Assembly (NCBI RefSeq): GCF_937920395.1
Contig: NZ_CALEVF010000046.1
Coordinates: 1-36,531 of the forward strand
Length of the DNA: 36,531 nt
Source of the DNA: an uncultured Clostridium sp.
GTDB lineage: Bacteria; Bacillota; Clostridia; Clostridiales; Clostridiaceae
Reading direction: 5' to 3'
In this document: piece after piece, positions 16,673-23,480 of the stretch
Layout: each line of letters starts with the position of its first letter
Position numbering within the stretch: the first letter of the stretch is position 1
The notes under the pieces: generated by a model
What the model was told of the DNA's origin: nothing
What the model saw: the letters and a program-made list of their open reading frames with translations, nothing else
The model's database searches: none
Translations under genes and position numbers: made by a program

Positions 16673-17424
16673 TTACTAAAATTATTTTTCTATGTATTGC
16701 TGGGTTTTTAGCGTCTTTTGTAGATTCAATTGCTGGTGGTGGTGGTTTAATAAGTATACCAGCCTTTATGCTTGCAGGCCTTCCTCCTCATATGGTTCTT
16801 GGTACTAACAAATTTAGTGCTACTGCTGGTTCTTTTACTAGTTCACTTAAATTCATAAAATCAGGTAAAGCTAATTTTAAACTTCTAAAATATCTTATTC
16901 CATTTACATTCATAGGTGCAATATTAGGTGTTAAAGCAGTATTAAATATAGACCAAAAGTTTCTAACCGGATTAGTATTAGTTCTTATAATGTTTATCGG
17001 AGTTTACACATTTTTTTCAAAATCTTTAGGACTCGAAGATAAATTTTATGGCCTTACTAAAAAATCTGTTATATACGGCATAATTCTGGCTCTATCTCTA
17101 GGCTTCTATGATGGTTTTTTCGGACCTGGAACTGGTTCTTTTCTAATTTTCGGATTAATAAGCATCTTTGGGTTCAACTTTGTATCATCATCTGCTAACG
17201 CTCGTATCCTAAACTTCATCAGCAATGTTACCGCATTGGTTTTATTTGCTCTAAATGGCAAAATAGATTATACGTTAGGAATACCAGTAGCTTTATTTAT
17301 GATTATAGGGGCTAAAATGGGAACATCCGTTGCTTTAAATAAGGGTTCGAAACTTATAAAGCCTATTTTTGTAACAATGTCTTTAGCAGTTGCAGTTAAA
17401 ATGTTTGTAGGTTTTTTAAAATAA
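16669..17424 (+). CDS. TSUP-family (TauE/SafE-like) permease
   Basis: A 251-residue, seven- to eight-segment membrane protein of the TSUP (TauE/SafE, DUF81) family, whose members export sulfite, sulfoacetate or other organic anions. It has the family's two repeats, each starting with a D-x-x-x-G-G-G/G-x-G signature: VDSIAGGGGLISIPA near residue 19 and YDGFFGPGTGSFL near 143. The ATG overlaps the citX stop by four bases, so it is translationally coupled to the lyase-maturation genes. Nothing else in the window concerns sulfur, so a role in moving a pathway acid (acetate, mesaconate, citramalate or similar) is a reasonable but unproven inference. Confidence 0.85.
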   Translation: MITKIIFLCIAGFLASFVDSIAGGGGLISIPAFMLAGLPPHMVLGTNKFSATAGSFTSSLKFIKSGKANFKLLKYLIPFTFIGAILGVKAVLNIDQKFLTGLVLVLIMFIGVYTFFSKSLGLEDKFYGLTKKSVIYGIILALSLGFYDGFFGPGTGSFLIFGLISIFGFNFVSSSANARILNFISNVTALVLFALNGKIDYTLGIPVALFMIIGAKMGTSVALNKGSKLIKPIFVTMSLAVAVKMFVGFLK

Positions 17425-17472
17425 ATTTATATCTAAAAAGAACTAATTTTACACTTTATTATTAGAAACGCT

Positions 17473-17527
17473 CATAAAAAGACTTATTAGCTTATCTTAA
17501 TCAGATAGGTTAATAAGTCTTTTTATG
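17473..17527 (+). terminator. Strong terminator after the citC-citX-permease unit
   Basis: A perfect 17-bp inverted repeat, CATAAAAAGACTTATTA (17473-17489) and its complement (17511-17527), with a 21-nt centre that itself can partly pair. The second arm ends in CTTTTTATG, so it would work in the plus direction. Confidence 0.75.
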
Positions 17528-17811
17528 AACAATATCATATTTTTTCAATGGATTTCTAATCATTTCACTTTTCTATTTAACTTTGCCTATCATAAATATA
17601 TTCCGACTTAAGCCCATATTAATTATATTATTAATTAATTTGTGTTAATGTATCACTGTGCAATACGCACAATGATTACACTGATCTTTATGTCTTACTA
17701 ATATATTAAACTTAAGGCTTAATATGTTATATTGTTGATAGTTACTTATGGAGATGTTATATAAGAGAAATAAAACAGCTTCTAAATATAATTTACAGGG
17801 AGGCACTATTA
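17528..17811. other. Intergenic region before the acetoacetate-decarboxylase-family gene
   Basis: No convincing coding frame is visible. The stretch is AT-rich, holds one notable palindrome at 17652-17676 (listed separately) and presumably the promoter of the adc-like/SDR unit; a TATATT near 17729 is a possible -10 but its -35 is poor. The ribosome site CAGGGAGG lies just before the ATG at 17812. Confidence 0.5.
17652..17676. promoter_or_regulatory. Palindromic operator-like site upstream of the adc-like gene
   Basis: ATCACTGTGC (17652-17661) and GCACAATGAT (17667-17676) are inverted copies with one mismatch around AATAC; the core TGTGC-N5-GCACA is perfect. It lies 135 nt before the decarboxylase-family start. 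A TGTGC/GCACA palindrome would suit the PucR-type regulator encoded just downstream, but that link is inferred. Confidence 0.45.
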
Positions 17812-18612
17812 ATGAATAGTTTTATAAAAGATCCAAAAGATATAAAAAAATACAGTAGTAAACCTACAACTTTTTACGATGCTGAAACACTAGCAGTTTA
17901 TTGGGAAACAAAACCTGAGATTATTGCGCGTATACTTCCAGCACCACTAAAACCTGCTAAAAGACCTTTGGTACAGGCTTTTGTAGCTAATTATCCTAAA
18001 ACCAATTTTTGCCCAGCATACAAGGAAGCAGCTTTATTGGTACTAGCTGATTTTAATGGAGAACTTGGAACCTATTGCCTTGCAATGCCTATAAGTGATG
18101 GCATGGCTATGGGACTTGGAAGAGAAATTTATGGTTTTCCAAAAAAGATGGCAGACATTGAACTTAAGAAGGACGGAGACAGTGTTTACGGGAGTGTATC
18201 TAGAAATGGAATAAACTTCTTTAATATAAATGCAAATCTTGATGGTAAATTTAATGCTAAAGATGGACAAGAAATACTTAAAGATAATTTTGGAAATGGA
18301 TTACCTGTATTCAACTTTAAATATTCTAAATCACCAGATGGAAATGGATTTGATTTAAACCCTCTACTTGTAGAGCAAGGGGTAACCGAGGATACTAAAG
18401 TTCATAAGACAGGTAACTTTGAAATGAATTTAAAAGACTCTCCACATGATCCATGGGCAGAATTAGAAGTTGTAAAGATGTTAGGTTGTGATTACACTGT
18501 AGGAACTAAGGTTCTGTTAAGAGGTTCAGTTTTGGCAGAAGTAGACCCAATGGGATTTTTACCTTACTCAGCTTCAAAATGGGATTGGTGGGAAGATACT
18601 CTAGTAAAATAA
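17812..18612 (+). CDS. Acetoacetate decarboxylase family protein
   Basis: A 266-residue protein of the acetoacetate decarboxylase superfamily, which forms a Schiff base on a lysine to release CO2 from acetoacetate (giving acetone) or similar 2- or 3-oxo acids. The key segment is GREIYGFPKKM: Lys111, in the FPKK motif, is the counterpart of catalytic Lys115 in the C. acetobutylicum enzyme, and the preceding GREIYG fits its GREL context. It differs considerably from solvent-clostridia Adc elsewhere, so true acetoacetate activity is uncertain; related family members act on other oxo acids or as aldolase/dehydratases. It is followed after 23 nt by an SDR dehydrogenase, with which it surely forms one transcript. 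Confidence 0.8.
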   Translation: MNSFIKDPKDIKKYSSKPTTFYDAETLAVYWETKPEIIARILPAPLKPAKRPLVQAFVANYPKTNFCPAYKEAALLVLADFNGELGTYCLAMPISDGMAMGLGREIYGFPKKMADIELKKDGDSVYGSVSRNGINFFNINANLDGKFNAKDGQEILKDNFGNGLPVFNFKYSKSPDGNGFDLNPLLVEQGVTEDTKVHKTGNFEMNLKDSPHDPWAELEVVKMLGCDYTVGTKVLLRGSVLAEVDPMGFLPYSASKWDWWEDTLVK

Positions 18613-18635
18613 TATAAAAAAGGAGGATTTTTGTT

Positions 18636-19409
18636 ATGAATAATTTATTTGATTTAACAGGTAAAGTTGCAGTTGTAACAGGGGCTTCTAGTGGTATAGG
18701 TATGGAAATGGCTAAAGCTTTTGCCGCGCAAGGTGCAGATGTAGCAATAATTGCAAGAAGATATGATAGACTTGAAACTCTAGCTAAAGAAATTGAATCT
18801 ATGGGTAGAAAATCGCTTGCTGTAAAGTGTGACGTTACAAAAGAAGAAGAAGTAAAGAGTGCTGTAACTGCTATTTTAGATAAATTCGGTAAAATAGATA
18901 TACTACTTAATAATGCTGGAGTAGCTTCGTTAGGCTCAGTAGACAATTTAGAAGAAGCCGAGTGGGATAGAGTTATAGATACAAATGTAAAGAGTATCTT
19001 TTTAATGTCAAAACACGTTGTAAAACATATGAAAGAAAGAAAATACGGCAAAATTATTAACACAGCTTCAATCTGTGGATTAATTGGCAGTATAGGAAAA
19101 TCTTCTCCGCTACATGCTTACAACGCTTCGAAGGGTGCAGTAATTAATTTAACAAGAGGTATGGGTGCAACATTTGCTCAATATGGTATAACTGTTAATG
19201 CAATTGGACCAAGCCTTTTCAAAACTGAAATGACTGAAAGATCATTAGGTAATGATAAATTTTTAAATATGTATAATTCAATATGTCCTGTTGGAAGGCC
19301 TGGAAACCCAGGCGAATTAAATGGCGCAGCTATTTACTTTGCTTCAGATGCTTCTAGTTATACAACAGGTCAAACCTTATTTGTTGATGGTGGATGGACA
19401 TCAATTTAA
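18636..19409 (+). CDS. Short-chain dehydrogenase/reductase
   Basis: A 257-residue classical SDR. The cofactor motif TGASSGIG (15-22), the NNAG motif (92-95), and the catalytic tetrad candidates Asn117, Ser145, Tyr162 and Lys166 (YNASK) are all visible, as is the C-terminal TTGQTLFVDGGW strand. The residues after the second strand (ARRYDRL) favour NADP(H). The alcohol substrate cannot be read from sequence; gluconate 5-dehydrogenase, 3-oxoacyl reductase or 3-hydroxybutyrate dehydrogenase types look alike. Paired with an acetoacetate-decarboxylase-family gene, a route from 3-hydroxybutyrate to acetoacetate to acetone, or reduction of the decarboxylated ketone, is plausible. AAGGAGG precedes the ATG. 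Confidence 0.88.
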   Translation: MNNLFDLTGKVAVVTGASSGIGMEMAKAFAAQGADVAIIARRYDRLETLAKEIESMGRKSLAVKCDVTKEEEVKSAVTAILDKFGKIDILLNNAGVASLGSVDNLEEAEWDRVIDTNVKSIFLMSKHVVKHMKERKYGKIINTASICGLIGSIGKSSPLHAYNASKGAVINLTRGMGATFAQYGITVNAIGPSLFKTEMTERSLGNDKFLNMYNSICPVGRPGNPGELNGAAIYFASDASSYTTGQTLFVDGGWTSI

Positions 19410-19434
19410 AAATATATCTATATTAGATTAATGA

Positions 19435-19468
19435 GATGATTTCTGAATTAACAGAAATCATCTTTTTT
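19435..19468 (+). terminator. Terminator after the SDR gene
   Basis: Perfect 11-bp stem GATGATTTCTG (19435-19445) and CAGAAATCATC (19452-19462) with a 6-nt loop, followed by TTTTTT. A textbook intrinsic terminator in the plus direction, so the PucR-type gene has its own promoter. Confidence 0.85.
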
Positions 19469-19543
19469 AAATCCCATTTGTTCCAAGTAAATGTCGAAAA
19501 TTAGTGTTTTATAAATATTATTGATGTACAATTAAACCATATA

Positions 19544-19566
19544 CACATTATACTATCGATAATGTG
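19544..19566. promoter_or_regulatory. Inverted repeat in front of the PucR-type regulator gene
   Basis: CACATTAT (19544-19551) and ATAATGTG (19559-19566) form a perfect 8-bp inverted repeat, 23 nt before the start codon, where a bound protein would block transcription or translation start. Possible autoregulatory site. Confidence 0.4.
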
Positions 19567-19588
19567 ATTGTGTGATGAGGTGAATATC

Positions 19589-21136
19589 ATGAGTGTTAGC
19601 TTTAATAATATTAGCAAACAGTTTTTGAAAAATTCAATTAATATTCACTTAAATGGTGAATCTAACACTTTATTTAATGATGCAAAATTACTTTCTAGTA
19701 ATCAGAGCATCTTTTTTAAAGATACAATCTATGTAGGAAACGCTTCCACTTTTGTAAAATTGCTAACTAACTTTAAAGGAAATACTTTTGTGTTAATTAA
19801 TGATAATGAAATGTGTTGTTCGGATTTGACTGCCTATGGACTGAATATAATTGAACTAAAAAGTTCCGAGGATATATTTGAAATATTTAATAAAACAAGT
19901 GACTTGTTTAAAGAGGATACCATTGAAAATCAAAATACTTCTGTATTATTAAAATCAGCTTTTTCTGGAAAAGGAATTGATGGAATAATTGAGGTTGCAG
20001 CATCTTTATTAAATAATCCATTGATTTTCGTGGATTCCAACTATAAAGTACTTGCTCATTCAGATATTAAATACATTACAGACCCTCTATGGCTAGAAAA
20101 TTTAAAAAATAGATACTGTACCTATGACTTTATAGCAGGAGCAAAAAAACTAAAAAGTGTACAAAAATCTATTAAAAAAGATCATGTATTTGAAGTAATG
20201 ACTACTTCTAGTACTTGCCTCGCGCTTTTATCAAGAGTTGTTATTGATCGAAAGCATATTGGCACCATAATATTACTAGCATGCAGAAAATCTTATTCTT
20301 TAGCAGACAAGAATCTTCTATCGCTAACAAGTAAAATTTTTGGTGAGGAAATGAAAAAAAATAACTTCTATAGAAATGCTGATAATTTGGCTTATTCAGA
20401 ATTGATCTACGATGTGCTTAATGACAAAATTAGTAGCAGTAAAGTATTAAAAGATCGTATAAAAAGCGCTAACATAATATTAAGTGAAAATCTTGCTTCA
20501 TTTGCTATAGATATTTCAAAATACAAATTTATAAAAAAACATCATAACTATTTAAATGATAATTTGAGTTTATATTTTCCTATAAGCAACACTGTATATT
20601 ATAAGGACTGCGTTATAATTATCTGTGATTATGATAAATTTAATGTGAATACACAGAAATTTGATGATTTTAAAATATTTTTAAAGGATAATGCACTGAA
20701 GGCTGGGATGAGTAAATGTTTTACAGACATTTTAGCATTTAAAAAATATTATAAGCAATGTTTAAGCGCATTAAAAATCGGAGAAGTTATTGAGCCTGAA
20801 AATTCATGTACTTTATATTCCGATATTCAATTTTATGATCTTATTTCTTTAACACGTAATCAAATTGATTACCGTGAATTCTACCATCCATCCCTAGTTA
20901 AACTTAAGCAATATGACAATAAAAACAACTCGGATTTGTTCAACACACTTTATATATATTTAAAAAATAATAAACATTTATTAAAATCTTCAAGCGAACT
21001 ATTCATTCATAGAAATACAATGAGTTATAGAATTAAAAAAATTTTTCAATTAATAGATATAGATCTCTCTTGTAGTGAAACTGTTTTTAACCTTATGTTT
21101 TCATATAAAATTATAGCTTGTTTAAAATTATTATAA
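19589..21136 (+). CDS. PucR/CdaR-type transcriptional regulator
   Basis: A 515-residue regulator. The C-terminal 60 residues carry the PucR-type helix-turn-helix (SSELFIHRNTMSYRIKKI, with R-N-T-x-x-Y-R as signature). A central region of about residues 140-260 (NNPLIFVDSNYKVLAHS, then LALLSRVVIDRKHIGTIIL) resembles a GAF-like sensor, and a GGDEF-like linker commonly found in CdaR proteins may follow. The start at 19589 has GAGGTGA upstream; an in-frame TTG at 19568 is less likely. Its position just after the decarboxylase/SDR unit suggests it controls that unit, with palindromes at 17652 and 19544 as possible targets. The effector is unknown. Confidence 0.83.
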   Translation: MSVSFNNISKQFLKNSINIHLNGESNTLFNDAKLLSSNQSIFFKDTIYVGNASTFVKLLTNFKGNTFVLINDNEMCCSDLTAYGLNIIELKSSEDIFEIFNKTSDLFKEDTIENQNTSVLLKSAFSGKGIDGIIEVAASLLNNPLIFVDSNYKVLAHSDIKYITDPLWLENLKNRYCTYDFIAGAKKLKSVQKSIKKDHVFEVMTTSSTCLALLSRVVIDRKHIGTIILLACRKSYSLADKNLLSLTSKIFGEEMKKNNFYRNADNLAYSELIYDVLNDKISSSKVLKDRIKSANIILSENLASFAIDISKYKFIKKHHNYLNDNLSLYFPISNTVYYKDCVIIICDYDKFNVNTQKFDDFKIFLKDNALKAGMSKCFTDILAFKKYYKQCLSALKIGEVIEPENSCTLYSDIQFYDLISLTRNQIDYREFYHPSLVKLKQYDNKNNSDLFNTLYIYLKNNKHLLKSSSELFIHRNTMSYRIKKIFQLIDIDLSCSETVFNLMFSYKIIACLKLL

Positions 21137-21284
21137 AAAAATTAGTATTATATACCTTTCCATTTCCTCCAACTTGCCGGAATTTCCGACAAGTTGGATT
21201 TTCATCTAATTCACTATTAGCAAAAATATTTTTTAAATGTTCAGCAACAGTTGAACGACCTTTTTCATAAATCGCCTGCCTTCT
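21135..21284 (-). pseudogene. RhuM-family fragment
   Basis: On the minus strand, one frame reads RQAIYEKGRSTVAEHLKNIF followed by ANSELDENPTCRKFRQVG. This matches the start of RhuM/Fic-associated proteins, where 'R(S/T)TV..HL.NIF..GELDE...CRKFR' is conserved. The frame stops a few codons upstream (TAG) and loses similarity after GKVYNTNFF, so only about 45 residues remain. It overlaps the end of the convergent PucR-type gene. No intact restriction-modification gene is nearby. Confidence 0.55.
21168..21203 (+). terminator. Probable terminator after the PucR-type gene
   Basis: TCCAACTTG (21168-21176) and CAAGTTGGA (21190-21198) pair perfectly, with further partial pairing of CCGGAA/TTCCGA inside, followed by TTTTC. 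It lies within the RhuM-like fragment, so part of its sequence may reflect former coding rather than selection for termination. Confidence 0.5.
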
Positions 21285-21485
21285 CTACTGCTCTAATAGT
21301 AATATTTTCAACAATAGACTTACTTATTTCATCATCAGGTGTCGTAGTTGTTGCTTTTGCGCTTGGTTTAAGTTGTAAAACAACACTAAAAACAGTCTTT
21401 TAACAGAAAACAAACATTTGCTTAATGTGGATTTAACAGTGTCTTATTATAATGTAATTGTAAGTTGATTAAGAGGAGGTTACAA
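21285..21485. other. Decayed coding-like sequence
   Basis: On the minus strand a frame reads TTTTPDDEISKSIVENITIR, ending at the RhuM-like fragment in another frame. It looks like former coding DNA but I do not recognise the family. A 22-nt stretch here (21308-21329) recurs with one mismatch at 22304-22325. The last 30 nt hold the ribosome site of the following plus-strand frame. Confidence 0.3.
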
Positions 21486-21977
21486 ATGAATATAACGGAT
21501 CATCACGTTCATACAGAATTTTCAGGTGATTGTGATACACCGATGGAAGTTATAATTAATAAAGCTAAAGAACTTGGATTAAAAGAAGTAATGTTTACGG
21601 ACCATATGGACTTTGATTATCCAAGTAAGGATATAAATTTTGAAGTAGATTATAAAAAGTACCTAAATGTTCTGGAAAAACTTAGGATTAAATATAAAGA
21701 GATGGATATTCTAATGGGAATTGAAGTGGGATATCAGCCAGGTTTAAATGAAAGTATAAATAAATTATTAAACTCCTATGATTTTGATTTTGTAATATGT
21801 TCAATACACGCTTGGAACGGATATCAAATTATAGTTACTGAAGATCATGGCATGAACTCAGATTGTAACCATGGTGGAATTGAAGATGACGAAAGACATG
21901 TTCCACTGTGGACCATCGGAGAACAATTTGTTGCGGCTGATTGTTATATTGAAATAGACCTGATAAGCAAACATTGA
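21486..21977 (+). pseudogene. Hybrid frame: PHP phosphoesterase N-terminus joined to an alkaline-phosphatase-superfamily tail
   Basis: This 163-residue open frame has a good start (GAGGAGG before the ATG). Residues 1-110 are the N-terminal half of a PHP-domain histidinol-phosphatase-like protein: H7 and H9 of the HxH metal motif, FTDHMDFDYP at 37-46, GIEVGYQP near 78, and FDFVICSIH at 100-108. PHP proteins of this type are usually about 250-280 residues and carry further metal ligands (GHLD, DAH) that are missing. From residue 111 the sequence changes to VTEDHGMN and NHGGIEDDERHVPLWTIG, which is the metal-binding end of type I phosphodiesterase/nucleotide pyrophosphatase proteins of the alkaline phosphatase superfamily. 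The in-frame join looks like a deletion scar, and neither half is complete. Confidence 0.65.
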
Positions 21978-22532
21978 GTAGCAGATTCAGTGGTTCCTTA
22001 CACAGGCGCGTGTATTGAAATATATATTTATTTTCTAGATAATTTTCTATTTAACATTATGGAAGAATTCTGAATAATAAGGAGATACATTAATTTTAAT
22101 GATATCTGTGTTAATAACATGTCTATATTAACAAACTATTTTAAAACTTGTATAGAAATATTTTCTTTAAAGTATAACTTTATAACTTTGTCCAATTTGC
22201 TCTGAATACATTACATCCAAAAAGGATTTTAGAACCAGGTTCTTCAAATATTTTTTTTCCTAATTCATAATAAACACCCACAAGATAAAACATTTTATAA
22301 AAATCAACAATAGATTTACTTATTTTTTTTGAATTTGTATCAGGCTAATTAGATTCATCATGTCTATTTATATTTAATTATTCTTTAGGTGTGAATACAA
22401 AATAATATTATTAGTATTCTATATTTTAAAAGCAACACTCCTACACATTATAGAAATGTTGCTTAGAAATAATTTAAGCCAAATTAAGTACCATCATCAT
22501 TAATTTTGATTATGAATCTTCTTACACTTTAA
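21978..22532. other. Gene-free stretch with a coding remnant on the minus strand
   Basis: No intact gene. On the minus strand, 22190-22350 reads ISKSIVDFYKMFYLVGVYYE and then LGKKIFEEPGSKILFGCNVF before RANWTKL and a stop: clearly codon-like, unrecognised, and without a start or upstream part. Its ISKSIV portion matches the remnant at 21308-21329, suggesting two pieces of related origin. The rest is AT-rich without visible structure, apart from the hairpin at 22430-22463. Confidence 0.35.
22430..22463 (-). terminator. Possible terminator after the sugar-locus operon
   Basis: AAGCAACA and TGTTGCTT pair around a 19-nt loop, then TTTTAAAATAT on the minus strand. It lies 70 nt beyond the HAD gene stop, the last gene of the sugar locus. 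Confidence 0.45.
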
Positions 22533-23411
22533 CTACCAAGGTAGATTAGAATGTAACACATCATTAAATTCACCAATTAACTGTTCTTGATATTCCCCCT
22601 TGTAGTTTCCATTTACAAACTTATCAAAAGCTTCATTATAAAATTTTTGCCATGACACCTCTTCCTTGCCTGGTATTATTGGATAGTATAAAACCCTATT
22701 GTCCTTAGCTGCTTTTAAATCTCCAGGAGCATCCCCCACCATTAATACATGAAGATTATCATATTTTTTATTTTTTACATATCCAATACATGAAGTTTTA
22801 GTTCCCATTTCCTGTCCAGCTAACACCTTAACAAAAGAAGCAATACCATGTTCATTCCATTCCTTTTTCAACGCCTCAGCATTAGCAGAAGAAATTACAA
22901 CTACATCAGCATATTTTTGTGCTTTTTCTAAACTTTTGTGAACACTTTCAAAAGGTAAACAATCTACCTTAGATTTTGAAATCTCCTCGTTAACTAACTT
23001 AGACCAAATAATAGCTTTTTCTAATGTAACATCACTATGCTCTTTTATCCTAGCCTCAAGTAAAACATTAGATAATTTATCACTTCTTTTGGTCCACTCA
23101 CATAGAAATTTAATATCTGGAAGTTCGAATTTTTTATTTAATATTGTTTTGTTATCCTTTAATAACTCAAAGACTTTTACTAATGCTAAAAAACGATTTA
23201 TTCCTCGCCATTGTGAGTAAAGATTAACATAGTTCCATTCCTGTATAACCTCTTCTGCAATACTTTCCAACTTCCATATTTTAATCATCTTTGGTCCAAA
23301 AATCTCTTTATGCTTGTATTCCATGGTATTTAAAGCACATCCATCAGAATCAACACACACTAAAAACTCTTTCTCTTTTTTCATCTCTTTTAACTTTAAT
23401 GCTGAGTCCAT
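22533..23411 (-). CDS. HAD-superfamily hydrolase
   Basis: A 292-residue haloacid-dehalogenase-type hydrolase, most likely a phosphatase. Motif I is VDSDGC with the nucleophile Asp21 and acid/base Asp23; motif II is VVISSAN; a lysine-rich segment (ALKKEWNEHG) supplies motif III; motif IV is VGDAPGDL. The region between motifs I and II is long and helical, a large C1-type cap. The ATG at 23411 with GATGAGG upstream is chosen; ATG codons at 23384 and further upstream are alternatives. It is the last gene of the GH3-GH88 unit (69-nt gap), so it may act on a phosphorylated sugar released by those enzymes, but no sequence feature fixes its substrate. Confidence 0.78.
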   Translation of the reverse strand: MDSALKLKEMKKEKEFLVCVDSDGCALNTMEYKHKEIFGPKMIKIWKLESIAEEVIQEWNYVNLYSQWRGINRFLALVKVFELLKDNKTILNKKFELPDIKFLCEWTKRSDKLSNVLLEARIKEHSDVTLEKAIIWSKLVNEEISKSKVDCLPFESVHKSLEKAQKYADVVVISSANAEALKKEWNEHGIASFVKVLAGQEMGTKTSCIGYVKNKKYDNLHVLMVGDAPGDLKAAKDNRVLYYPIIPGKEEVSWQKFYNEAFDKFVNGNYKGEYQEQLIGEFNDVLHSNLPW

Positions 23412-23480
23412 TTTGTATACCATCCTCATCAATACTTTTGGAATCAAAGTTTAACTTACTTCCAAAACAAATTTTGAATA

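Noticed and set aside
18506..19063. 185-codon minus-strand frame opposite the SDR gene
   Set aside because: Hydrophobic, low-complexity shadow of the SDR coding strand without its own ribosome site or known family.
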